NCBI GenBank assembly: GCA_045600205.1
Contig: JAZRXM010000006.1
Location: 1-64,000 of the forward strand
Source: Firm-04 sp045600205
Lineage (GTDB): Bacteria; Bacillota; Clostridia; Oscillospirales; Ruminococcaceae
Length of the DNA stretch: 64,000 nt
Direction: 5' to 3'
Part shown: positions 26,329 through 35,749 of the stretch, piece by piece
Numbering within the stretch: the stretch's first letter is position 1
How the letters are laid out: each line of letters opens with the position of its first letter
The notes under the pieces: model-generated
Seen by the model: only the letters and a program-made list of their open reading frames with translations
What the model was told of the DNA's origin: nothing
Database searches by the model: none
Made by a program: the position numbers and the translations under genes

Positions 26329-27554
26329 CGACAACCGTTTCCGATTCGCTGCGGCAGCTTTCCAGAGAATGTGAAGAAGAGCTGAGAGGGCATATCCTAC
26401 CATTCTGGCTCGGAATGCAGGATACATGCGGCGGATTTTACGGAAGAACCCTCAGGAACCTTTCCATCCAGAAGGATGCACCAAAGGACACCATTCTCCA
26501 CGCCAAAATTCTCTGGACGTTTTCTGAGGCATATCTCTTGTTTGGCGATGCAAAGTATCTTTCTGCGGCAGAACATGCATATCGGTTTCTGAAACAGGCT
26601 GAGGATGCTGAAAAAGGCGGAATGCTTCTCTCTCTGACCGTTGACCTGAAGCCGAGCGATACACGAAAGCCTACAGATGCCAATGCATTCGCTATTTATG
26701 GACTTTGCGCGTATGCACAAGCTTCCAACTCGAAAGAACCAATTGATTTTGCAATGCGGCTCTTTCATGTAATCGAGCAATATGCAATAGCCGAGTACGG
26801 CTATACGGAATTGTTCAACCCCATGTTATCCACAATTCAGCAATCAGGTACTAAGAAACGAAAATGTTCAATTGTTCGTTCTGTTAACACACCCATCCAC
26901 CTGATTGAAGCTTATTCGGAACTGTATCAGTTGACAAAAGACGCCAATGTGCGTTCAGCTCTTGATAATCTTTTACAGCTTTTCCGAGATAAAATTTACA
27001 ATCCGACAGCCAAGCGGCTGGAAGTATTTTTTGATGAAAAAATGAATGCGTTAGGAGAATTGCACTCCTATGGACATGATATGGAAGCAAGCTGGCTGAT
27101 AGACAAAGCCTGCCAATACCTAGGAAACGATACATTGACAGCAGAGTTTCGTAAACTGAATTATCAGCTTGCCAATCATGTCCATAAGGTTGCATACCAG
27201 GACGGAGCAATTCTTCAGGAACGCTTCGGCACAGAGATAAATAAAACGCGTGTCTGGTGGGTTGAAGCAGAGGGTATCATCGGCTTTCTGAATGCCGCTG
27301 AAACCGCTCAGCTTTATAGGGAAACAGACCGATATCAAATGTTCACAGCAGATGCAGTCAGCCTGTGGGAGTACATTCGAAAGAATCACATTGACCCGCG
27401 CAATGGCGGGGAGTGGTTTGCGGAAACAGATGTTCTCGGCAATCCGCAAAGCGAGTATGCGACCGCGGGAAGCCGAAAATCACCTTACCACAATAGCCGA
27501 ATGTGTCTAGAAGTGATAAAGCGTACCGCAAAATTATGCGATACACACGCGTAA
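26325..27554 (+). CDS. Cellobiose 2-epimerase / AGE-family epimerase
   Basis: 409 aa, start overlapping the secA stop. An (alpha/alpha)6-barrel enzyme of the N-acylglucosamine 2-epimerase family, closest in motif pattern to cellobiose 2-epimerase, which turns cellobiose into glucosyl-mannose for phosphorolytic use. Matches to residues known from the R. albus enzyme: H192 (NTPIHLIEAY), H251/E254/W257 (SYGHDMEASWL), W312/E316 (RVWWVEAEG) and H389 (SPYHNSRM). The conserved arginine of SRILW is lysine here (K61 in AKILWTFS). No signal peptide, so it acts in the cytoplasm. It lies just upstream of a secreted GH9 cellulase, a plausible pathway partner. Confidence 0.85.
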   Translation: MTTTVSDSLRQLSRECEEELRGHILPFWLGMQDTCGGFYGRTLRNLSIQKDAPKDTILHAKILWTFSEAYLLFGDAKYLSAAEHAYRFLKQAEDAEKGGMLLSLTVDLKPSDTRKPTDANAFAIYGLCAYAQASNSKEPIDFAMRLFHVIEQYAIAEYGYTELFNPMLSTIQQSGTKKRKCSIVRSVNTPIHLIEAYSELYQLTKDANVRSALDNLLQLFRDKIYNPTAKRLEVFFDEKMNALGELHSYGHDMEASWLIDKACQYLGNDTLTAEFRKLNYQLANHVHKVAYQDGAILQERFGTEINKTRVWWVEAEGIIGFLNAAETAQLYRETDRYQMFTADAVSLWEYIRKNHIDPRNGGEWFAETDVLGNPQSEYATAGSRKSPYHNSRMCLEVIKRTAKLCDTHA

Positions 27555-27579
27555 TTGCATCAGCCCAAACCGATGCAAT
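27554..27579 (+). other. Small hairpin between the epimerase and GH9 genes
   Basis: ATTGCATC (27554-27561) and GATGCAAT (27572-27579) form an 8-bp stem with a 10-nt loop. No T tract follows, so it is more likely an mRNA stability or processing element than a terminator. No separate GH9 promoter is obvious in this 48-bp gap. Confidence 0.5.
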
Positions 27580-27602
27580 GTGAGTGATGAGGGAGGATTA
27601 CA

Positions 27603-30242
27603 ATGAAAAAAGCAAAACGTACCCTGAAGGCAGGACTTTGTGTAGCCCTCGCGGCAATGATGTGCGCGAGCGTACCGATGACTGCTTTCGCAACCGCCGG
27701 CGAAGACCCCGGTACCGTTGATGATTCCGACAAGTCTTTTCCGGATCCTGACAGCTTTTCCTATGATGACGTTGAAGTTAATTTTGCAAAAGCATTGCAG
27801 TATTCACTGCATTTTTATGATGCAAACAAGTGCGGAAGCGGCATCACCGGCGGACACCTCGAGTGGCGCGCTGACTGCCATACGGAGGATGCTAAAATTC
27901 CGCTGAAAAAATACGGAGAAGATTATAAGGGTGTCAATGTATCCGATGAATTTATCGCAGAGCACATTGATATTCTTGACCCGGATGGTGATGGTTGCAT
28001 CGACTGTGACGGCGGTATGCACGACGCAGGCGACCATGTTAAATTCGGTCTGCCCGGCTCCTATGCTGCATCTACATTGGCATGGGGCTACTATGAATTC
28101 CGCGAGGCGTATGAAAAAACCGGAAATGCCGAGCATATGGAAGAAATCATCCACTGGTTCCTTGATTTCTATCTGAAGGGTACCTATTATAACGAGGATG
28201 GTTCCATTCTTGCATTTGTTTACCAGGTCGGCGAGGGCAACATCGACCATAACTACTGGATCTGCCCTGAACTTCAGAACACCACGGCGTTGCTTGATTT
28301 TGCACGTCCTGCATATCTTGCAACCGTTGATACCCCTGCATCCGATATGTGCGCAGGTACTTCCGCAGCACTGGCAATCGGCTATTTGGTATTCAAAGAT
28401 TCCGAGCCTGAATACGCCGCAAAGTGCCTGAAAGCAGCATATGCACTCTATGATTTTGCTGTCGATACCCATGAAGAAGACGAAGGAATGAAAGTTCTCT
28501 CCCGTGGTTATGACGGTGGTTTCTACGAGTCCAGCTACGACTACGATGAGCTTTCCTGGGCAGCAGTCTGGCTCTATCTCTGTACAATTGACCAGGATGC
28601 TACAAAGCAGCAGGAAGCTTATGACAAATATATCGACGCAATCATCCATGTCGATGAAACCGTTACCAATGACAACGGCGCACATCCCTACACCGGTTAC
28701 ATGAAGCGTATCATCAAAGATACCGGTAACTGCTGGCAGAACATCTGGGTTCACTGCTGGGATACCGTCTGGGGCGGCGTATTCGCAAAGCTTGCTCCAA
28801 TCACCAACATTGAACGTGACTGGTACATCTTCCGTTGGAATCTTGAGTTCTGGTCGGGTCTGCCGCATCTCGATCCGGGTCTGGATGACGAGATCTGGAA
28901 CGAACCATATGTACCAGACGAACAGCCGGTCGAACCGCAGGAAACAACATATCTGAAACAGACACCCGCTGGTTTTTCCATGCTGAACGAATATGGTTCT
29001 GCACGTTATAACACCGCTGCACAGCTTTGCGCATGTGTCTATGCAAAGTATTCGCAGGAAAAAGAGCAGGATCCGCTTCGTTTTGCAGAATGGGCAGAAG
29101 GTCAGATGGAATACATCATGGGTAAAAACCCGATGAACCGTCCGTACATCGTTGGCTGGTCTGAAACGGCAGCATCGCACCCGCATCACCGTGCAGCACA
29201 CGGTTCCACGGATTTCAACATGGATCACCCCGCAACCCAGACTCACGTTCTGTGGGGCGCACTGGTCGGCGGTCCTGATGCAGGTGACTGGCACCGTGAT
29301 ATCACCAAAGACTACGTTTACAACGAAGTTGCTGTTGACTACAACGCAGGCTTTGTTGGCGCATGCGCAGGTCTTTATAAGTACTTTGGCACTGAGGACA
29401 TGAAGAATCAGGAAAACTTCCCGCCGAAGGAAATTGACATGAAGGGCGAGATTCAGGAATTCACCCTGAAAGCAGCTGTCGGTCAGGAAGACACCATGGC
29501 ATCTCAGATTCTTCTGGAACTGAATGCCCACACTTTGATTCCGCCTCGTTACCTGAACGAGATCAAGATCCGTTATTTCTTCAATATCTCCGAAATGCTG
29601 GAAGCAGGTCACACCATTGATGATCTGATTGTCCGCGTGGACTACGACAAAATGAAGTCCGATTCCAACGGAAAATACGAAGTTACGTATGAAGTTGTCC
29701 AGTATGGTGACAATGGAGAATGCTATCTGGAACTCACATGGCCTGATTACCAGTTCACCGGTATGCTCCAGTTCCAGTTTGCTCTGATGGATCAGACTCC
29801 GAATGAGGAGTATGAATTCGTCTGGGATCCGACTAACGACTACAGCCGCAGCGAAATGGTCACCTGTGATGAGCTGGGGGTTCCGCTGAATGAAGCACCG
29901 CAGCTTTATGATCTCTGCACCATGTATGTTGACGGCAAGAAGGTCTGGGGTATTGCTCCGGAAGATGCTCCTGATGAAAAGACTCTGGACGGCAGCGATG
30001 AACCTGGTGACAATCCGACCGATCCTGACGATGACACGCTCTACGGCGATGTCAACTGCGATGGAAAGATTCGTATCGCAGACGTCATTCTTCTGTCGCG
30101 TTACGCAAATGAGGATAAAGTGACCATCTCCAAGCAGGGCAAAGTGAATGCTGATGTCAACTTGGATGGCGTTCTGGATTCCGCAGATGCAACCGATATT
30201 TTGAAATTCATCGCACGTTTGATTGACAAACTGGGCAAATAA
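27603..30242 (+). CDS. GH9 cellulase with CBM3-like module and type I dockerin
   Basis: 879 aa. Sec signal peptide (about 1-31, ending AFATA). GH9 catalytic domain (about 55-600): HDAGDHVKFG with D141 and D144 (base/water activation), GKNPMNRPYIVGW, HPHHRAAHGS and the acid E575 in YNEVAVDYNAG. Next is a divergent CBM3c-like beta module (about 620-790), an Asp/Pro linker, and a dockerin with two calcium loops (DVNCDGKIRIAD and DVNLDGVLDSAD). This is the GH9-CBM3c arrangement of processive endoglucanases. The dockerin means it docks onto a cohesin scaffold of a cellulosome outside the cell. No scaffoldin is in this window. Very strong ribosome site (GAGGGAGG). Confidence 0.95.
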   Translation: MKKAKRTLKAGLCVALAAMMCASVPMTAFATAGEDPGTVDDSDKSFPDPDSFSYDDVEVNFAKALQYSLHFYDANKCGSGITGGHLEWRADCHTEDAKIPLKKYGEDYKGVNVSDEFIAEHIDILDPDGDGCIDCDGGMHDAGDHVKFGLPGSYAASTLAWGYYEFREAYEKTGNAEHMEEIIHWFLDFYLKGTYYNEDGSILAFVYQVGEGNIDHNYWICPELQNTTALLDFARPAYLATVDTPASDMCAGTSAALAIGYLVFKDSEPEYAAKCLKAAYALYDFAVDTHEEDEGMKVLSRGYDGGFYESSYDYDELSWAAVWLYLCTIDQDATKQQEAYDKYIDAIIHVDETVTNDNGAHPYTGYMKRIIKDTGNCWQNIWVHCWDTVWGGVFAKLAPITNIERDWYIFRWNLEFWSGLPHLDPGLDDEIWNEPYVPDEQPVEPQETTYLKQTPAGFSMLNEYGSARYNTAAQLCACVYAKYSQEKEQDPLRFAEWAEGQMEYIMGKNPMNRPYIVGWSETAASHPHHRAAHGSTDFNMDHPATQTHVLWGALVGGPDAGDWHRDITKDYVYNEVAVDYNAGFVGACAGLYKYFGTEDMKNQENFPPKEIDMKGEIQEFTLKAAVGQEDTMASQILLELNAHTLIPPRYLNEIKIRYFFNISEMLEAGHTIDDLIVRVDYDKMKSDSNGKYEVTYEVVQYGDNGECYLELTWPDYQFTGMLQFQFALMDQTPNEEYEFVWDPTNDYSRSEMVTCDELGVPLNEAPQLYDLCTMYVDGKKVWGIAPEDAPDEKTLDGSDEPGDNPTDPDDDTLYGDVNCDGKIRIADVILLSRYANEDKVTISKQGKVNADVNLDGVLDSADATDILKFIARLIDKLGK

Positions 30243-30261
30243 TGAATACACAATAAGCCGA

Positions 30262-30295
30262 AAGCGGCGCATTCCTTGGGAATGTGCCGCTTTTT
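30262..30295 (+). terminator. Intrinsic terminator of the GH9 gene
   Basis: AAGCGGCGCATTCC pairs with GGAATGTGCCGCTT across a 3-nt loop (one G-T pair), followed by T-rich sequence. Confidence 0.9.
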
Positions 30296-30315
30296 GGTAA
30301 AGAGGAGGCTGTCTG

Positions 30316-31599
30316 ATGACACCGCTTGCTGAACGAATCCGACCAAGATCCATTGATGAAATGGTTGGTCAGCAACACTTGTTTGCGGAAGGAAAACCCT
30401 TGCGCAGAATCGTAGAATCTGGAAAAATACCCAATATGATCTTCTACGGTCCGTCAGGTGTCGGCAAAACAACACTTGCCCGCATCATCGCTGACCGAAC
30501 TGATTTATCGTTACATAAACTGAATGGTACCACCGCATCCGTTGGGGATATCCGCGATATATTACAAGAAAGCAGCGGTTTATTTGGCGCAAACGGCATT
30601 CTGCTTTACCTCGATGAAATCCAGTATCTGAATAAAAAACAGCAGCAGAGTCTGCTCGAATACATTGAAAACGGAAGCGTCACTCTGATTGCTTCGACAA
30701 CAGAAAACCCGTATTTTGCGGTATTTAATGCCATTATCAGCCGTTCCACCGTATTTGAATTCAAGCCGGTGACTGCCACAGAACTGGAACCAGCGGTCAT
30801 TCGCGCTTTTCAGATGCTGGCTGAAGAACAAAACACAGAAATCCACTATGATCAGGAAACTGTATCCTTCATAGCAGCAGGCTGCGGTGGCGATGTCCGC
30901 AAGGCCATCAATACAGTTGAACTTGCTGTACTTTCCGCAGAACAACGTAGCGACGGGATTTATCTGGATGCCGAAAATGTAAAATCCCTGACACAACGCA
31001 GTAATATGCGCTATGACAGGGATGGCGACCAGCATTATGATTTGCTGTCTGCACTGCAAAAATCCATTCGAGGATCGGATGAAAATGCAGCCGTTCACTA
31101 TGCGGCAAGACTAATGGAGGCAGGTGATTTATTATCACTTTGCCGTCGATTACTGGTAATTGCATCAGAGGATGTTGGACTTGCTTATCCTTTGGCAATT
31201 CCGATTGTCAAAGCAGCAGTGGATTCTGCATTGCAGCTTGGAATGCCCGAAGCAAGGATTCCACTCGCAGATGCGGTTGTATTACTTGCAACTGCGCCAA
31301 AATCCAATAGTGCCTATGCAGCAGTAGATGCGGCTTTGGCAGATATTCGCGCAGGACTTTCGGGTGATTTCCCACGTTGTCTGCAAAATGTCCATTTCGA
31401 TAGCACTGAGGTTGCCAACAAGGGACAGAATTACCTCTATCCGCATGACTACCCGAATCATTACGTCCGTCAGCAATATCTGCCTGATTCACTGCGCGAT
31501 AAAGTGTACTATCAGTATGGCGACAATCGCAACGAGCAGGCAGCGAAAGACTACTGGGCAAAAATCAAAGGGCAGCCTACCGACAACAAATCCAGATAA
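30316..31599 (+). CDS. rarA: Replication-associated recombination protein A (AAA+ ATPase)
   Basis: 427 aa, with AGAGGAGG before ATG 30316. N-terminal LAERIRPRSIDEMVGQ, Walker A GPSGVGKTT, Walker B LYLDEIQ, sensor 1 ASTTENP, and the C-terminal MgsA tetramerisation region (NYLYPHDYPNHYV). RarA/MgsA acts at stalled replication forks. The 3' end overlaps the convergent AEC transporter gene by 23 bp. Confidence 0.95.
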   Translation: MTPLAERIRPRSIDEMVGQQHLFAEGKPLRRIVESGKIPNMIFYGPSGVGKTTLARIIADRTDLSLHKLNGTTASVGDIRDILQESSGLFGANGILLYLDEIQYLNKKQQQSLLEYIENGSVTLIASTTENPYFAVFNAIISRSTVFEFKPVTATELEPAVIRAFQMLAEEQNTEIHYDQETVSFIAAGCGGDVRKAINTVELAVLSAEQRSDGIYLDAENVKSLTQRSNMRYDRDGDQHYDLLSALQKSIRGSDENAAVHYAARLMEAGDLLSLCRRLLVIASEDVGLAYPLAIPIVKAAVDSALQLGMPEARIPLADAVVLLATAPKSNSAYAAVDAALADIRAGLSGDFPRCLQNVHFDSTEVANKGQNYLYPHDYPNHYVRQQYLPDSLRDKVYYQYGDNRNEQAAKDYWAKIKGQPTDNKSR

Positions 31600-32539
31600 T
31601 CAGCGGGAAGGAAACCAGAGAAAGCAAAGTCGTCAGAAAAATGCTTTCAGATGCAAGTTTTTCATCTCCGCCATACTCAGTAGCAAACAGAGCAGTGGTA
31701 TTCGCAACAGGCATAGCGGAAAGCAACAACCAAACAGGTGCCAGTATCGCATGACCACATATTAAGCGAATCACAAGCCAGAAAATCAGCGGCAGAACAA
31801 ACTGCCGTATCAGAACATAAATATCTAGTTTGACATTTCCAAGCATTTCCTTGATTTTCATACCTGATAAATTAGCGCCGACCACAAGCATTGCCAGCGG
31901 GGATGTTAAGCCTCCAAGGGTATCCAGCGTATCTGCAATAACGGACGGCAGTATGATATGACAAGAAAATATTACAACCGCAACGATACTGCAAAGAACA
32001 GCAGGCGAAAGCAGCAGTTTTTTCCACTTCATACTTTGCAGGATCTTTTTTCCGCCTGCATCTCCGGCAGTCATCAACACAACACCAAATGTGTAAATGA
32101 TGATATTGAACATACAGTTCAGGATTGCCGCGTAAAACAGCCCCTCATTGCCGTAAACGGCAGAAACAACAGGAAATCCCATAAAACCGACATTTCCGAA
32201 AATTGTCATGAACAAATAAAGCCGTCGCTGTTCTTTGGGTACGTGCATCGCCCAGATAAACACAAATGACAACACCGTCATCAGGATATAAAAGACGAAA
32301 GACATCAAAAACAAGTAACTGACGCTCAGATTCTGCGTTCCCTCCGCCTGCGATTCCACCATCAGTAATCTGTCATGAAACGCATCAATAATCATCAGCG
32401 GCGTAGTAACATACAGCATCAGCTTGGTCAGCTTTTGTTTCGTATGTACGTCCAAAATTCCAATTTTTGCCAACAACGTACCAAGACAGATAATCAAAAA
32501 CAGCTTGAGCATTTGCTCCAAGATTACCCTAATATCCAA
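31577..32539 (-). CDS. AEC-family (auxin efflux carrier type) transporter
   Basis: About 320 aa, ten hydrophobic segments in two inverted halves. Motifs: LGTLLAKIGILD, LMLYVTTPLMII, FGNVGFMGFPVV and LVVGANLSG. The start is uncertain: TTG 32539 gives the best spacing (10 nt) to AAAGGA; TTG 32548 is too close to it, and ATG 32512 would shorten the first helix. AEC proteins move organic acids or other small metabolites; the substrate is unknown. Confidence 0.85.
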   Translation of the reverse strand: MDIRVILEQMLKLFLIICLGTLLAKIGILDVHTKQKLTKLMLYVTTPLMIIDAFHDRLLMVESQAEGTQNLSVSYLFLMSFVFYILMTVLSFVFIWAMHVPKEQRRLYLFMTIFGNVGFMGFPVVSAVYGNEGLFYAAILNCMFNIIIYTFGVVLMTAGDAGGKKILQSMKWKKLLLSPAVLCSIVAVVIFSCHIILPSVIADTLDTLGGLTSPLAMLVVGANLSGMKIKEMLGNVKLDIYVLIRQFVLPLIFWLVIRLICGHAILAPVWLLLSAMPVANTTALFATEYGGDEKLASESIFLTTLLSLVSFPLIIWICCR

Positions 32540-32566
32540 ATCTGACAATTCCTTTCACGGCACAAA

Positions 32567-32595
32567 GAAGTGCGGCTCTAAAAAACCGCACTTTT
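32567..32595 (-). terminator. Intrinsic terminator of the degV gene
   Basis: AAGTGCGG / CCGCACTT stem with a 10-nt loop just after the degV stop codon, followed on the minus strand by CTTTGT. The T tract is modest. Confidence 0.6.
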
Positions 32596-32597
32596 GT

Positions 32598-33446
32598 TTA
32601 TTTTCTTCGAATATATAAAATACCGAGCGTATTTGGTCCACAGTGGCTCACAATTGTAGAGCCGGCGTCTGTTTCCGTGATTTCATCAAAAATCGCAAGT
32701 TCCTTGACTGCATCTTTTGCCGCCTGAACTGCTTCGCGGATAGTAGGGGAGTGCGTCACAAAAATGCGCTCTGTATCCAGCCCCTCTGTATCCGCCAATC
32801 TTTCTGTGACATACTGGCGCAAACACTGCTCAAGCTTTCCGCGATACTTCTTTGTCACCTGCATTTTTCCGTTCTGTACCTCAATGCAGGGTTTCAGCTT
32901 CAGCAAATTTGCCCCCAGTGCTGCAACAGATGAACATCTGCCACCCTTATGCAAATAGTCCAGACGATCGACCAGAAAGCTTGCATCAACGAAAGGAATC
33001 ACATCCTGTTCAAGTTCCGATACAATTTGTGCAGGTTCCATGCCTTGTTCAGCACGTTTGGCTGCCTGTAAAACAACATGACCGAATCCTGTAGAAAGAT
33101 TTCGGGAATCTACCACATAGATGTTATCATAATCAACGGCGGCAATTTTCGCATTCTGCACGCAACTTGAAAAATCCGAACTGATTCCAATACAGATGAT
33201 TGCATCGCACTCCTTACGCAAAGCCTCAAAACATTCTGCGTAGGCTGCAACGGAAACAGCAGCGGTTTTTGGCAATTCTGCGCCATTATCAACGGCACGG
33301 AGAATATCTTCCGCAGAGATATCCACACGATCACGGTAAGTATGGTCATTCAAAGTCACATAGAGTGGAAGAATGGTGATTTGATATTTTGCAATCAAGT
33401 CATCTGATAAATCACAGGTACTGTCAGCTACAACACGAATAATCAT
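32598..33446 (-). CDS. DegV family fatty acid-binding protein
   Basis: 282 aa; ATG 33446 after AAAGGAGG. Motifs ADSTCDLSD near the N-terminus, SSDFSSCVQNA, DSRNLSTGFG, and the C-terminal GPNTLGILYI. DegV/FakB proteins hold a fatty acid for phosphorylation by the FakA kinase; a FakA-like gene is present at 60305-61969, so the two may form one fatty acid kinase system. Divergent from the radical SAM fusion gene, with back-to-back consensus promoters. Confidence 0.92.
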   Translation of the reverse strand: MIIRVVADSTCDLSDDLIAKYQITILPLYVTLNDHTYRDRVDISAEDILRAVDNGAELPKTAAVSVAAYAECFEALRKECDAIICIGISSDFSSCVQNAKIAAVDYDNIYVVDSRNLSTGFGHVVLQAAKRAEQGMEPAQIVSELEQDVIPFVDASFLVDRLDYLHKGGRCSSVAALGANLLKLKPCIEVQNGKMQVTKKYRGKLEQCLRQYVTERLADTEGLDTERIFVTHSPTIREAVQAAKDAVKELAIFDEITETDAGSTIVSHCGPNTLGILYIRRK

Positions 33447-33468
33447 ATCAAACAACCTCCTTTTTCAT

Positions 33469-33497
33469 ATTATAACGCGAAAATCGAATCTTGTCAA
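33469..33497 (-). promoter_or_regulatory. Promoter of degV
   Basis: Minus strand TTGACA (33497-33492), 17-bp spacer, TATAAT (33474-33469): full consensus. Confidence 0.92.
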
Positions 33498-33530
33498 GAA
33501 AAGAAAAATCAGAAACTTTTTCAAAATCCC

Positions 33531-33559
33531 TTGACAAGTTATTCTCCTTGTGATATAAT
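33531..33559 (+). promoter_or_regulatory. Promoter of the radical SAM-Nudix gene
   Basis: TTGACA (33531-33536), 17-bp spacer, TATAAT (33554-33559): full consensus, about 30 bp before the start codon. Confidence 0.92.
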
Positions 33560-33589
33560 CATAATAGCAATAACAAAGGAGGTTGTCCC

Positions 33590-35749
33590 ATGAATTGTCA
33601 AGAAGTGTATGAAACCGGCTTGCTGTATCACCACTATGCGAATACAGCGTACCCTCTGACACCCCGCTCTTTTATGCCGTACCGCCTGAAAGACGAAGCG
33701 GAGATTCGCGAATTTGTTACAGAGGAATGGAAAAACTGCGATGCTCTCTCGCTGTATATTCACGTTCCGTTCTGCCAGAGCAGATGCAGATTTTGTGAGT
33801 ATGTAGTACTGGAACACTCCGATGAGGACATTCAGGAAACATATGTCAATCTGCTGCTGAAAGAAATGGAAATGTACAGTAAGATCCTGCACGGCAAAAA
33901 AATCGTAGGCTATGATTTAGGTGGCGGCACACCTACAAAGCTGACCATTGACCAGCTTCGCCGCATTACAGATGCCGTCAAAAGCTTTTTTGATATTGAC
34001 GAAAATGTCGTATTCAGTATTGAAACAACGCCTGTCATTGCTGCCAACGACCCCGAAAAGATCAAAGCAGTCTATGATATGGGCTATCGTCGCATGAGCA
34101 TGGGGGTTCAGACCGTTTCCGACAAACTCCTTGCAGAACTCGGACGCGACGGTTCCAAGTCTGTCTATGAACGAGCGGTGGCAAACATCCGTCAGGCAGG
34201 ATTTGAACGCTTCAACATTGATCTGATGTATGGTTTCCTGCACCAGAGTGAAGCAGATTTTGACAACACCCTGCACTATGCGGTCGGACTGGCACCTGAT
34301 TATATCACGCTTTACCGAAACCGCTACAAGGGCACAAAAATCGAGTATGAAGCAGGCGGTGTATCCATTTACAAGGCAATGTATCAGTACCGCATTGCAC
34401 ACCGCATTCTGACGGAAAACGGCTATCAGGCAAATGTCGGCAAAAATACGTTCAGCCGTATTGCAAATGATTACGGCACAAGCGATTACCTGACGAAACG
34501 AGTGATCGACGGTACACCCTATGTCGGTATGGGACTCGGTGCGCAGTCTTTCGGCATGAATTATCTGGCATATAACCTTGGTGCAGCGGAAAAGCGCATG
34601 GAACGCTATTGCCAAGCGATTGAAGCAGGAAAGTTGCCTTTTCAGGATATCTACCGTTTGCCGCAGGATGAAAGCATAGCAAAAATGGTTTCTGTTGCAT
34701 TTTACTTCGCATTTGTGGATCTGGATGCATTTCAGAAACGATTTGGATTGGACTTCTGCGAATACTTCCAAGAAGAAGTAAACTTTGTCTTGGAAAACGA
34801 ACTAATGGAACGACATGGCAATCGCCTGTATCTGACCGACCGCGGCTCTGATTACATCAACGGTGTGATTCCGCTGTTTTATTCGGAACGTTCCAAAAAC
34901 GAGTTGAAATCCGCATTTGCAAAGAAAAATCAGGCAGAGGAAAACGGCGAAGCACTGTTCCTCTCTGCATATCGCATGGAGGATTACGAACGTCCGTCCG
35001 TTGCGGCAGATATCGTCACATTTACACTGCGAAAGGAAAACGAGCAAAGCTATCGGCATGACCCCAAGCCATTGTTATCCCTTTTGCTGATTCAGCGTGG
35101 TGAGCATCCGTTCATGAACAGCTGGGCATTACCGGGCGGCTTCCTCAAACCCGATGAAACCATTGAAGAATGCGCGGCAAGAGAACTTCGAGAGGAAACA
35201 AATGTCACCCCTGCGGCACTAGTCCCAATCGGGGTATTCAGCAAACCGGACCGCGACCCACGCGGAAGAATCCTCTCGAATGCGTTTCTGTCTGTATTAA
35301 CAGAGGAAAATATCAAGGTCATGGGCGGTGATGATGCACTGCACGCCAAATGGTTTGACATCACCATGGACGAAAACAATGCGCAAGCAATCCTGACCCT
35401 GCAAAATGCAGAAACCCAATTGACTGCCGCATTGATTTACAACGAAAAGACCAAACAATATGAAATTACCGAAAACAATGGCCTTGCGTTTGACCATGCA
35501 GCGATCATCGCAGTTGCAATGAATCAATTACGTCACAAGAGCAAAAACCTTGAATTTGCGTTTGAATTTCTGCCTGAGCAGTTCACGCTGACCCAACTGC
35601 AAACCGTACAGGAAACAATCACGGGTCAGCCTGTCATCCCTGCGAATTTCCGCAGAAAAATCGCCACTTTGGTTAAGGAAACCGATGAGTATGTTACAGG
35701 TGCAGGACATCGTCCCGCAAAATTATATATCAGAAAGAAGGAAAATTAA
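33590..35749 (+). CDS. Fusion: HemN-like radical SAM + Nudix + winged-helix-like C-terminus
   Basis: 719 aa, AAAGGAGG before ATG 33590. Residues about 50-430 are a coproporphyrinogen dehydrogenase-like radical SAM domain: YIHVPFC then C62-x3-C66-x2-C69 for the 4Fe-4S cluster, GGGTPTKL (about 112-119), MGVQT, and a HemN-type C-terminal region. Residues about 485-620 are a Nudix hydrolase with a complete box starting at G517 (GGFLKPDETIEEC, RELREET). Residues about 630-710 resemble the winged helix that follows Nudix in NrtR regulators. I know of no standard protein with this order. The next gene, an abutting nicotinamidase-like gene, and the NrtR-like half suggest a tie to NAD metabolism; the reaction of the radical SAM half is unknown. 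Confidence 0.85.
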   Translation: MNCQEVYETGLLYHHYANTAYPLTPRSFMPYRLKDEAEIREFVTEEWKNCDALSLYIHVPFCQSRCRFCEYVVLEHSDEDIQETYVNLLLKEMEMYSKILHGKKIVGYDLGGGTPTKLTIDQLRRITDAVKSFFDIDENVVFSIETTPVIAANDPEKIKAVYDMGYRRMSMGVQTVSDKLLAELGRDGSKSVYERAVANIRQAGFERFNIDLMYGFLHQSEADFDNTLHYAVGLAPDYITLYRNRYKGTKIEYEAGGVSIYKAMYQYRIAHRILTENGYQANVGKNTFSRIANDYGTSDYLTKRVIDGTPYVGMGLGAQSFGMNYLAYNLGAAEKRMERYCQAIEAGKLPFQDIYRLPQDESIAKMVSVAFYFAFVDLDAFQKRFGLDFCEYFQEEVNFVLENELMERHGNRLYLTDRGSDYINGVIPLFYSERSKNELKSAFAKKNQAEENGEALFLSAYRMEDYERPSVAADIVTFTLRKENEQSYRHDPKPLLSLLLIQRGEHPFMNSWALPGGFLKPDETIEECAARELREETNVTPAALVPIGVFSKPDRDPRGRILSNAFLSVLTEENIKVMGGDDALHAKWFDITMDENNAQAILTLQNAETQLTAALIYNEKTKQYEITENNGLAFDHAAIIAVAMNQLRHKSKNLEFAFEFLPEQFTLTQLQTVQETITGQPVIPANFRRKIATLVKETDEYVTGAGHRPAKLYIRKKEN

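Noticed and set aside
27804..30353. An 849-codon open frame antisense to the GH9 cellulase gene
   Set aside because: It has no domain signal, no ribosome site, and mirrors the biased codon use of the real gene on the other strand. The GH9 frame has full catalytic, CBM and dockerin motifs.
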